A DNA stretch of 64,000 nt from Phytomonospora endophytica (GTDB lineage Bacteria > Actinomycetota > Actinomycetes > Mycobacteriales > Micromonosporaceae). The notes under the pieces were generated by a model. That model saw only the letters and a list, made by a program, of their open reading frames with translations. It had not been told where the DNA came from and did not search any database. The translations under genes and the position numbers were made by a program. The stretch spans positions 1 to 64,000 of the forward strand of contig NZ_JACHGT010000023.1 of the NCBI RefSeq assembly GCF_014202425.1, in the 5' to 3' direction. Positions 51,001 to 60,300 of this stretch are shown piece after piece (position 1 is the first letter of the stretch; every line of letters begins with the position of its first letter).

Positions 51001-52653
51001 GGCGACGACGCGCACCGATCCGGTGTGGACGTCGTCGTGGGCCTTCCCGGTGAGGTGGGCGTCGATGCGTTCGGTGAGTTCGGTGCGGGTGGCGGCGGTG
51101 AAGCAGACGCGGTGTTCGTAGGTGCCGCGGCCGGTGCCGGCGGTGAAGCAGACGTCGGCGAGGTCGAGGTCGGGGTGGGCGGCCAGGTGCCGGTGCAGGT
51201 CACCGATGGACGCGTGGAGTTCGGTGGCCGTGCGGGCCGACAGGACCAGGATCTCCTCGCGCGGGTGGGTGTGGCGTTCTGCGGGGGCTGGGGCCTCTTC
51301 GACGAGGACGTGGCAGTTGGTGCCGCTGATGCCGAAGGAGCTGACCCCGGCGCGCAGCGGGAACGGGCCGGTCCAGTCCTGGAGACGGTCGCTCGGGTGG
51401 ACGGGGCTGTCGGCGAAGTCGATGCGCGGGTTGGGGGTGGAGAAGTGCAGCGAGGGCGGGATGCTGCGGTGTTTGAGCATCAGCAGGGTCTTGAGCAGTC
51501 CGGTGATCCCGGCGGCGGCGTCGAGGTGCCCGACGTTGGTCTTCACCGAGCCCAGGGCGCAGAACTGGCGCCGGTCGGTGTAGGCGGCGAAGGCCTCGGT
51601 GAGGCCGGTGATCTCCACCGGGTCGCCGAGGGCGGTGGCGGTGCCGTGCGCCTCGATGTAGCTCACCGACAGCGGGTCGACGTTCGCGTCGCGCCAGGCG
51701 TCGCGGATGACCTCGGCCTGGGCGGCGGCGTTGGGGGCGGTGATGCCGGCCGAGGCACCGTCCTGGTTCATCGCCCAGCCGCGGATCACGCCGTGCACGT
51801 GGTCGCCGTCGGCGATGGCCGCGGCGAGGGGCTTCAAGACCAGGGCGATGACGCCTTCTCCCCCGCCGGTGCCTTCGGCCTCACCGGAGAAGGCGCGGGT
51901 GCGCCCGGAGGGGGCTTCGATGCCGAAGCGGTGTTCGGCGTGCTCGGGCGGGATCAGCGTGACACGCACGCCGCCGGCCACGGCGGTGTCGACGACGCCG
52001 TCGCGCAGATCGCGGCAGGCCGTGATCACCGCCGCGAGCGAGGAGGAGCAGGCGGTGTCGACGAGCAGGGCGGGGCCGCGCAGGTCGAGGAAGTGGCTGA
52101 TGCGGGAGGCGGCCACGGCGTGGGCGGTGCCCGCGGCGGCCATACCGGCCGCGGCCGGGTCGGTGGGCCGGTGTCCGGCGAGGTACAGGCCCGGGGACGC
52201 GCCCGAGGCGAGGTACACGCCGGTCCGGGTGCCGCGCAGCGCGTCGCCGCCGTATCCGGCGTCTTCGATGGAGGTCATCGCCGCGGCGAGGAACAGGCGC
52301 TGGTGGGGGTCCATCAGGGCCGCTTCACCGGGGGCGATGGCGAAGCGTTCGGGGTCGAAGAGGTCGATGTGGTCGAGGTAGCCGTACGGGAGGGCCTGCC
52401 CGAGTGGTTCGCCCGCCGCTGCGGCCTTGAGTTCCCCCGCGTCGGCGCGGCGCCGCTCGGGGAACCCGCCGATGAGGTCGGCTCCGCCTTTCAGCGCGTT
52501 CCAGAACTCCTCGGGGCTCGCCGTGGGGCCTACGCGCGCCGACATCCCGATGACGGCCACGCCCTGCTCGCGCGGATCGGGTTCGGCCTCGGGGAGGTCG
52601 AAGCCGTCGCCGGCCATCTCGGCGAGCAGCCGGTCGAGGTTCACACCGTCCAC
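48085..52653 (-). CDS. PKS-1: AT-less module KS-DH-KR-ACP
   Basis: A 1522-residue polyketide synthase without acyltransferase. KS is at about 30-455 with DTACSSS near 201, HGTAT near 335 and NVGH near 373. A linker ends VPLPAYDGSPRRIW, then DH (about 645-930, HVINGRHVLVG in place of H-x3-G-x4-P, Asp in PPILDSG), KR (about 950-1380, VTGGTGGMG near 1137, SSMTAV and QSDYAAANAY), ACP near 1443 with the motif SGGNSLLA, and a C-terminal docking-like helix (LLDDFLAGKVSIQEVVDS). The GTG start at 52653 has GAGG overlapping the transferase stop, so the genes are coupled. Probably the first elongating module. Confidence 0.9.
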   Translation of the reverse strand: MDGVNLDRLLAEMAGDGFDLPEAEPDPREQGVAVIGMSARVGPTASPEEFWNALKGGADLIGGFPERRRADAGELKAAAAGEPLGQALPYGYLDHIDLFDPERFAIAPGEAALMDPHQRLFLAAAMTSIEDAGYGGDALRGTRTGVYLASGASPGLYLAGHRPTDPAAAGMAAAGTAHAVAASRISHFLDLRGPALLVDTACSSSLAAVITACRDLRDGVVDTAVAGGVRVTLIPPEHAEHRFGIEAPSGRTRAFSGEAEGTGGGEGVIALVLKPLAAAIADGDHVHGVIRGWAMNQDGASAGITAPNAAAQAEVIRDAWRDANVDPLSVSYIEAHGTATALGDPVEITGLTEAFAAYTDRRQFCALGSVKTNVGHLDAAAGITGLLKTLLMLKHRSIPPSLHFSTPNPRIDFADSPVHPSDRLQDWTGPFPLRAGVSSFGISGTNCHVLVEEAPAPAERHTHPREEILVLSARTATELHASIGDLHRHLAAHPDLDLADVCFTAGTGRGTYEHRVCFTAATRTELTERIDAHLTGKAHDDVHTGSVRVVADATGLGEGYIDADTCQRLSDEAAKTCRDAAPRTKRRTAVHDLARLYTTGARVPWARLYEGRDLRRVPLPAYDGSPRRIWRPAPTAVAAPPAPKLHPLVHRHTVEGRGLDVFESELSAPTCFELGEHVINGRHVLVGTALVEMAQFIAARVLGRPPVLTNLHYRDPLVTDGEQTRRLQCVATGTSESLTLEFRSRLADAPEWTEHCRVDATPAPGGPAPADIDLAALLSRCEPVLEAVSYHREMVQTEGRLWRSSRELYFGDGGETLLRYEADPATSAAKGAYTLFPPILDSGVNLGLLREKEPFLPLAFERAVFGRGMPDAGYCLIVPTDRREQSGVRTFDATFTDVDGAVTGTVTGYSVGRVPDPATFLAGSPARLHEITWKPATDTGTPVSDADATVVLTDGRHPLAEHLAARGAAVRSLTEAAADENWAEQIARTGVRRIVHIVAAAEPTADPAALPDEALRPVFDLIRALALRSLPEPVDYAIVTRDGQCVLGEDVPDPAARAVAAAATCLDAEYANIRLRVIDTDDAAPADVAAALLGPRRRTVVAVRDGRVFQPAVTALPATTAPSVFAVLDGTVVVTGGTGGMGLALAAHLTAANPGVRVALLNRRHDDRDTSTLPAEIASVLDALGDARGRVGLWRADVTDGPDLEARLDEIRAAHGPITGVVHAAGLPGDGFAITKTWEEFARVLAPKTAGVRLLDRATRADPLRFFALCSSMTAVLGAPGQSDYAAANAYLDAYAARMRAEGRPALAVGWTGWRDSGMAWRHGITGTGQLTAFVGDTEGCALLDEALTAAGAHVLAGAFVGEEVRRRRAEIGELIDLPGAAEAATGTAPPATETVDFDDLTVRGLPARQLTGVQRAVTVAWCTTLDTREVDVHDLFFESGGNSLLASRLQLELDRRFPGVVNIADIFAYPTVVQLSDHVTAKTAPPAPVAARRPAPAASSLSDLLDDFLAGKVSIQEVVDS

Positions 52654-52660
52654 CGGGGCC

Positions 52661-53914
52661 TCAGGGTCCGCTCGGGTCGAGCGCGGCGAAGACGTCGGCG
52701 GTGCGGGTGTCGCGCAGGAGTTCCTCGACGCGCACCCGGCGCTCCTCGGGCCGCACGCCCTTGGTCCGCAGGATGGTCAGCAGCAGGTCCATCGCCTCGC
52801 GCATCTCCTCGGTGGTGGCGGCGCGTTCTTCGCGGCCGAGGGCGGTGTTCATGCGCCGCAGCCGGTGGTAGGGCTTGACCACACCGGTGTCGTAGGCCTC
52901 GGCGTCGAAGTTGGTGTTGCGGGTGGCCGCCGCGACGCCCAGGGCGCGGGAGACGAAGGGGAAGGTGGTGCGCTCGATCATGCGGTGGAGATCGGTGCGG
53001 CCCTGCTCCCGGTCGTAGGGGAAGGTGCGGATCTCGGAGTAGGTGTGCCGGCTGAACTTGGCCAGGGTGTCGCCGGGGCCGAGCTCGACGGCGTAGTTGA
53101 AGCCGTTCATGCGCAGGTAGGTCAGGTCGTCGACCCAGCGCACGGGTTCGACGACCTGCCGGGCGAGCAGGTCGGGGACCTCGGCGGCCGAACCGTAGGG
53201 ACGGCCGGTCACGTTCGACAGGACCGGGATGCGCGGTTCGGCGATGGCGATGCCGGCCAGATCCTCCCGCAGCGCGGCGGCGACGGGTTCCATGAGCGCG
53301 CAGTGGAAGGGGACGCTGACGTTGAGGATCACCGCGCGCAGCCCGCGCTCCTCGGCGATCTCGTGCACGCGCAGGACGGCCGCGCGATGTCCGGCGACGA
53401 CGATCTGCGTGTTGGAGTTGAGGTTGGAGACGCTGACGACCTCGTGGGTCTCTTCGGCGACGGTGGCGCACAGGGCGGCGATCTCGGCGTGGTCGCGGGT
53501 GCGGATCGCCAGCATCAGGCCGCGTCCCTCGGGGACGGCCTGCTGCATGTACTGGCCCCGGCGGCGGGCCAGGCGCACGGCGTCGGGGAAGGCGATCGCA
53601 CCGGCGATGGTCAGCGCGGTGATCTCGCCGAGGCTGTGACCGGCGACGAGGTCGACGTCGAGATCCTCGCGTTCCATGAGGACGCGGAACTGGGCCATGC
53701 TGTGTGTGAGAATCGCCGGCTGGGTGTTCTCGGTGCGGGCGAGTTCGGCATTCGTCGACGCGAAACACAGTTGGCGCATATCGAGACCGAGAGCATCGCT
53801 GGCCTCTTGGAATGTGTCGTCGGCGACTTTTTCAGAAGCGCACAGGTCGCGTCCCATACCGACGTACTGCGCGCCCTGCCCCGAGCACAGCAAGGCTTTC
53901 TTGATCAATGACAT
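52661..53914 (-). CDS. Stand-alone malonyl transferase (trans-AT)
   Basis: A 417-residue discrete acyltransferase of the FabD/trans-AT type, expected to load malonyl units onto the ACPs of the two AT-less modules. It shows the entry motif CSGQGAQ near residue 10, nucleophile GHSLGE near 93, an Arg in the R-x-x-x-M region, and PFHC near 200 where the Phe-His pair indicates malonyl rather than methylmalonyl. A VELGPGDTL strand occurs near 285. The C-terminal ~110 residues extend beyond the usual catalytic core. ATG 53914 begins the conserved strand; ATG 53929 is an alternative. It is the first gene of the long minus-strand operon. Confidence 0.9.
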   Translation of the reverse strand: MSLIKKALLCSGQGAQYVGMGRDLCASEKVADDTFQEASDALGLDMRQLCFASTNAELARTENTQPAILTHSMAQFRVLMEREDLDVDLVAGHSLGEITALTIAGAIAFPDAVRLARRRGQYMQQAVPEGRGLMLAIRTRDHAEIAALCATVAEETHEVVSVSNLNSNTQIVVAGHRAAVLRVHEIAEERGLRAVILNVSVPFHCALMEPVAAALREDLAGIAIAEPRIPVLSNVTGRPYGSAAEVPDLLARQVVEPVRWVDDLTYLRMNGFNYAVELGPGDTLAKFSRHTYSEIRTFPYDREQGRTDLHRMIERTTFPFVSRALGVAAATRNTNFDAEAYDTGVVKPYHRLRRMNTALGREERAATTEEMREAMDLLLTILRTKGVRPEERRVRVEELLRDTRTADVFAALDPSGP

Positions 53915-54397
53915 GCGGGCTCGCGCCATCCCTTTCGGAGTCGAATGACCAGCGAGCAACACGACGGTTGCGACCTTTGGGCAAGGATCGCCAGGGCGCG
54001 TCCCACCAGTCGAGCGCGGCCTGCCTAGCTGGTGCGCTCATGATGTCCGATGCCGACAGTACGGGCATCGGTCGTTCAACCGATGTCCCGTGAACGCAAA
54101 TCGGGCGTCCGGCGCCAACCACGCGAAGTACGAATTAGCCGTCGGGATCGCTAAATACGCCACCCTACAGTGGACAGTGCCTTTGGTGAATAGAATGCTG
54201 TGGCTAAACTCGTCTCGCACCGACCTTTTCGCGACCCGCCACGAGCGGTTTTCGGCGAACCCGCGGTGAACAATTCGCCAACGGTCGCGAGGAATTGACC
54301 GAGGCACCCGATCGCGATCATCATGGCCACCTCGGCCTTTACCCGCCGCGCCCTCTCCCCCGGCCCGCCCCTTCTTTGACGACCTTCGGAGCACACG
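53915..54397. promoter_or_regulatory. Divergent control region of the biosynthetic cluster
   Basis: This 483-bp gene-free region separates the minus-strand operon from NRPS-C. It is less G/C-rich than its surroundings (AT-rich patches near 54120-54200) and must carry promoters in both directions. A TAGAAT hexamer near 54190 and several TTGAC-like hexamers are present, but no confident -35/-10 pair could be assigned. It contains a cluster of CCGATG-based inverted repeats, listed separately. No small coding gene was recognised. Confidence 0.6.
54047..54091. promoter_or_regulatory. Clustered CCGATG inverted repeats (candidate operator)
   Basis: Three related half-sites lie in 45 bp: CCGATGCC (54047-54054), GGCATCGG (54064-54071) and ACCGATG (54079-54085). 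The first two form an 8-bp inverted repeat. The second and third form ACGGGCATCGGT / ACCGATG-t-CCCGT, 12-bp arms with one bulged T and a six-base loop. They are placed about 135-175 bp from the operon's first gene, suitable for a regulator of one or both divergent promoters. Confidence 0.5.
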
Positions 54398-57300
54398 ATG
54401 TCGCAGCAGTTGGTCACCGCCCGCATCGACAACGTCGGCGACCTCTCGCCCCTGCAGGAGGGGATGCTGTTCCACGCACTGGCCGATCCCGGCGGAGGCG
54501 CCTACGTGGTGCAGCAGGTGTTCACCGCCGGCGACGCCGAGGGCCCTTTCGCGGTGGCCGATGTCGAGGCGGCCTTGGGCGGTCTGCCGGTGAAGCACGC
54601 GATCCTGCGCACGGCCTTCGTCGCCGAAGGACTGGACCGTCCGCGCCAGGTGGTGCTGCGCGAGCGCGGAATCGGCTTCGCGGTGGTGGATCTGCGCACC
54701 GCCGGGCCCGCCGCCGCGCCGGCCGTCGACAGGTTCTTGACCGAGGACGTCGCCCGCGGCTTCGACCTCGCGCGCGATCCGCTGCTGCGGGTCACCGCGA
54801 TCCGCACCGTCGACGACGAACGGGAACACGTGCGTCTGGTGTGGACCTACCACCACATCGTCCTCGACGGCTGGTCGCTGTCGACGTTGTTCGGTGACTT
54901 CCTGCGCTACCACCGCCTCGCCGCCGACGGCGCGAACGCCTCCACGATCATCGCCCTCGCCGAACGGGAGCGCGGCGAGGCACCCGACTACGCCTCCTAC
55001 GTCCGGCATCTGGCCGAACGGCCCACCCGCGCCTTCGAGAAGTACTGGCGGGAACTGCTCGCCGACTGCGGCGGCTCACCCGCGCCGCTGCCCGCGACCG
55101 CCGCGACGCTCCATGGCGGTGCCGGGAGGTTCACCGCGTCGAGCCGAAGCGGGCTGGCGCGGCGTTTGACCGAGGGGTTCTCCGCGCGGGGCGCGACCCT
55201 CGCCCACGTCGCCGAGGCGGCCTGGGGACTGGTGCTGTCACGGCAGACGGGAACACCCGATGTCGTGTTCGGCAAGGTCGTCTCCGGCCGCGACGTCGCC
55301 CTGCCCGGGGTGGAGCAGACCGTCGGGTTGTTCATCAACACCATCCCCGTGCGGGTCACCGTCGACGACACCGCGAGCGTGCACGGCCTCGTCGGCGAGG
55401 TCCGCGACCAGGCGATCGCCTCCGCCGAGCACGACCACGGGTCCCTCGCCCGGGTGCAGACGCTGGCCGGGGTGGAAGGCCTGGTGTCGAGCCTGTTCGC
55501 GTTCGAGAACTTCCAGGTCGACGAGGGCGTCATCGACGGCGGCGGCCTGTCCTTCGAGCGGGGCCGGGAGCAGACCGACTATCCGCTGACGATGACCGTG
55601 CAGCGCACCGGCGACGAGCTGGACCTCATCGTGCTGCACGACGAAGGCGTACTGGCGCGAGAGGACGCGCGGCGGTTGTCCGGGCGGTTGCTGGCGGTGC
55701 TGGAGGAGTTCGCCGCCGACGCCGAGCGGCCGCTGGTTGAGGTGTCGAGTCTTCTGCCGGGTGAGGCCGAGACGGTCGCGGGCGTCTGCGACGCGTCCTG
55801 TGTGGGCTATGCGCGTGATGGGTGGATCGGTGGCGTGTTCACCGGTGTCGTCGCCGAGCACGGTGAGCGTGTCGCGCTGGTCGCCGGTGATGAGCGTTTG
55901 ACCTACCGGGAGCTGGCCGCGCGGGCAGGGCGGGTCGCCGAAAGCCTTGCGGGTGCGGGGATCGGGACCGGCGACGTCGTCGGGGTCACCGGACAGGCCG
56001 GGGTCGAGTTGTTCGTCGGGCTGCTCGGGGTCACGCTGTCCGGGGCGGGGTATGTGCCGATCGACGTCGACACCCCGGTGTCGCGTGCCGCGGCCGTCGC
56101 CGCCGACGCCGGTGTCGCGGCGGTCGTTGCCGCCGGTGGACGCGCGGTCGCTTTCGCGCGCGAACTCGCCGCGGATGCGCCGGTGTTCGATGTCGCGGTG
56201 GCGGTCGGTGGCGGGTACCGGCGTGCCGCAGTCGCCGGGGCGCCTGGTGGTGGTGATGTCGCCTATGTGATGTTCACATCGGGTACGACCGGTCGCCCTA
56301 AAGGCAGTGTCATCCCGCAGCGGGCGGTGCTGCGACTGGTGTGCGGCAACCCCTCCCTGCCTTTGTCGTGCGATGACGTATTGATCCAGACCGGTTCGGT
56401 GGCCTTCGACGCCTCCACCTTCGAGATCTGGGGCATGTGGCTCAACGGCGGCACCCTCGTCATCCCCGACCGCGAAGACCTCCTCCACCCGCAGCGCTTC
56501 GCCGCAATGGTCGCCGAGCATCGCGCGACGACGATGTGGCTGACGGTCTCGCTGTTCAACCAGATCGCCGTCGGCGACCCGGCCGCGTTCACCGGTCTCG
56601 ACCACCTGCTCATCGGCGGTGAGGCCGTCAGCGCCGAGCACGTTCACCGCGTCTACGACGCCGTACCCTCGATCACGATCGTCAACGGCTACGGCCCCAC
56701 CGAGAACACCACCTTCACCACGACTCACCCGATCCCCAGGGCCCGCACCCGCACCGTCCCGATTGGTCGGGCGATCGGTGGGACGAGCGTGGTCGTCCTC
56801 GACGGTGACCGCGTCTGCGGGATCGGGGAGGTCGGGGAACTGTGCGCCGGTGGCGACGGCCTGTCTACGGGCTATCTCGGGCTGCCCGAACTCACCGCCC
56901 AACGCTTCACCGACACCCCCTACGGTCGTCTCTACCGCACCGGGGACCGCGTCCGGCGCCTGGCCGACGGCACCATCGAATACCTCGGCCGCATCGATGA
57001 CCAGCAGGTCAAGATCCGCGGCTACCGGATCGAACTCCCCGACATCGAAACCACACTGCGCCGACACCCCCACATCCGTGACGCGGTCGTCCTGCCCCAC
57101 CGGGAGGCAGGGCGCGTGTCGGCCCTGGCCGCCTACATCGTCGCCGAGGGCGCCCTGGTCCCGGCCGACGTGCGGGCGTTTTTGTCGGCGAGCCTGCCCT
57201 CCTACATGGTCCCCGCCCACGTCATCGCGATCCCGTCGATCCCGTTGACCCGCAACGGGAAGATCGACCGCGCCGCCCTCCCCGCGCCGGTGCCCGTCGC

Positions 57301-60300
57301 GGCCGGTGCGGGCCCCGCGCCCGCCGATGAGGTCGAGGCGGTCGTGTGTGCGGCCTTCGCCGAGGTGCTCGGCCTGCCGGTGGTCGGTGTCCTCGACTCC
57401 TTCTTCGAACTCGGCGGCGACTCCATCAAAGCCATCCGCGTCGTCTCCCGCGTCCGCCAGGCCGGATACGACGTCGCCGTCGGCGCCGTCATGGCGGGGA
57501 TGACACCGCGCGCGGTGGCCACACGCGTCGAACGGAAAGCCGTCAGCGCCTTCGAGCAGGGCGCCGTGACCGGAACGGTCGGCACGTGGCCGATCATCGA
57601 GGAGTTCTTCGCCTGGGACCTCACCGTTCCCGCCCACTTCAACCAAGACATCCTCATCGACGTCGGCTACAGCGCCCCCGAACACGTCCGCTCCGCCCTG
57701 GATGCCGTGTGGGCTCACCACGACGCCCTCCGCGCGATCGTGACCGACCGGACCCTTCACCTGCGCGACAACAAGGCCGCCTACGGCTTCGAGCACCACC
57801 AGGTGACCGACCCGGCCGAACTGGACCTGGCCGTCAACTCCGTCGCCGACCGTTTGCACGCTTCGATGGATCTGGCGGGCGGGCCGCTGTTCCAGGCGGG
57901 CCTCGTGGTCGGCCCGGGCGGTTCGCGGTTGTTCCTGGCCGCCCACCACCTCGTCGTCGACGCCGTCTCCTGGCAGATCATCACCGACGACGTCCTCACC
58001 GGCATCCGCGACGCCCAAGCGAACCGCCCCATCAGACTCGCGGAGAAGACCGCCTCCCTCCACGACTGGTCGGCGGCCCTGGACGAGCTGTCCGCGACGC
58101 TCGTCCCGGCCGAGCAGGCGTACTGGGACGCCGTCGACGCCGCGGCCGCCGACGCGCACCTGACCGGAGGCGGCGAAGGCGGCATGTCGGTGCGAAAGAT
58201 CGTGCTCGACCCCGCATCGACCGCTGATCTCGGGCGGGCCGCCACGGCCTATCACGCCTCGATGGAGGACGTCCTGCTCGCCGGTCTTGCGATCAGCGTC
58301 CAGGGGCCCGACCGGATCGCGATCCGCCTGGAACGCCACGGCCGGACCGGGCACGACGCGCTGCCGCCGGTGGATCGCACGGTCGGCTGGTTCACCACCA
58401 TGTTCCCCATCGTCCTGCACCACCACACCGACCCCGCCGAAGCCCTCATCACCACCAAGGAAACCCTGCGAACCGTCCCCCACGACGGCATCGGCTACGG
58501 CCTGCGCCCCGGCGGATACGCCAACATCACCGCCTCGGTGACCTTCAACTACCTCGCCGAGCAGGACACCCGCGAGACCGAAGGCTTCGGCGCCACGGTC
58601 TTCGCACGCACCGGGACGCCCTCCCACCCCGGCAACCGTCACCTCACCGGCCTCGCCGTCAACGCCATGGTCACAGACGGGCGGCTGGTCATCGTCTTGA
58701 GCGCCGAGGCCGCCACCCTCACCGAGGCCGAACTGTCCCGTCTCGCCGACCGCTACCGGCGCGGTCTCCAGACCTTGACCGGCGAAGCGGGCCGCCCGCG
58801 CCGCAAGACCCCCTCCGACCACCCGGTCGCCGTCGGCCTCTCCCGCGACGACCTGGCCCGCATCGAGGCCCGCCATCCGCGGCTCGACGAGATCACCGAT
58901 CTGACGCCTCTCCAGGAGGGGATGCTGTTCCACGGCCTGGAAGACGCCGCGAGCGGCGCCTACGTGGTCCAGCAGGTCTTCGTCGCCGCCGACGAGAACG
59001 GACCTTTCGATGTCGACGCCGTCGAGACGGCCCTGCACGCGTTGGGGCGGCAGCATCCGATGTTGCGGACGGCCTTCGTCGCCGAGGGCCTGGACCGTCC
59101 ACGCCAGGTCGTCCTTCGCGACCGGGAGATCGGCTTCACCACCGTCGACCTACGCCACGACTCCACCACCACCATCGACGACGTGCTCGCCGCAGAAGTC
59201 ACCCGCGGATTCGACCTCACCCACGACCCACTCCTGCGCGTCACCGCCATCCACTCGGCCGACAACGGTCGCGACGTCCTGCGCCTGGCATGGACCTACC
59301 ACCACATCATCCTCGACGGCTGGTCACTGTCCACACTCTTCGGCGACTTCCTGCGGCTCTACCGTGCTGCCACCCAAGGACGCGAAGACGCGGGAACCCC
59401 GGGCGCGCCCGCCTTCTCCGCCTACGTCGGCCATGTCGCCCGACGCGACACCGCCGCCTTCGACGCCTACTGGTCGCGCCTCCTCGACGGCTACGACACC
59501 GGCGCCGGGCTGGCCACGGCCGCACCCGTGGCCGAACGCGAAGGCCGGGGCGTGGGGCGCATAGCCGTGTCGAGCACCGGCGGACTCGCGCGCCGGCTGA
59601 CCGAGGCCTACGCGCCGCGCGGCGTCACCTTGAGCCACATCACCGAGGCCGCCTGGGGCCTGATCCTGGCGCGGGCATGCGGGACCGATGACGTCGTGTT
59701 CGGCAAGGTCGTCTCCGGCCGCGACGCCCCCATCCCCGGCATCGACAAGACCGTCGGGCTGTTCATCAACACCATCCCCGTCCGCGTCCACACCCCACCC
59801 GGCACCACCGTCACCGCACTCCTCGAAGCCGTCCGCGACCAGGCACTCGCCTCCGCCGAGCACGACCACGGATCCCTCGCCCGCATCCAGCGCGCGCTAC
59901 CCGTGGAAGGCCTGATCCAATCCCTCTTCGCCTTCGAGAACTACCACGTCGAAGCGGGCACCATCCATGGCGGCGGCCTCACCTTCGAACGCGGCCGGGA
60001 AGAAGAAACGAACTACCCCGTCAACCTCGTCGTCCAGCAAGACAGCGATGAGCTCGCCTTCAGCGTCCTCTACGACCGCCGCGCGCTCGCACGGTCCGAT
60101 GTGGACCGGGTGCTCGCCCGGATCCTGTACTTCCTCGATGCTGTGGCCGACGGCGCCGACAGGTCGCTGGGCCAGGTCGCGTCCCTACCGCCGACCGAGG
60201 AACAGACGGTGCGCGAAGGCTTCAACCAGACCGCGCTGGACTATCGGCCGGAGATGACCGCCGTCAGCCTTTTCCTGGACGGTGTGCGCGCACATCCTGA

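Noticed and set aside
54120-54330. Specific -35/-10 promoters in the divergent spacer
   Set aside because: TAGAAT and TTGAC-like hexamers exist but none pair at 16-18 bp, so no start point is claimed.
55238-59056. 1272-codon minus-strand frame antisense to NRPS-C
   Set aside because: Shadow of the NRPS gene, composition typical of antisense reading.
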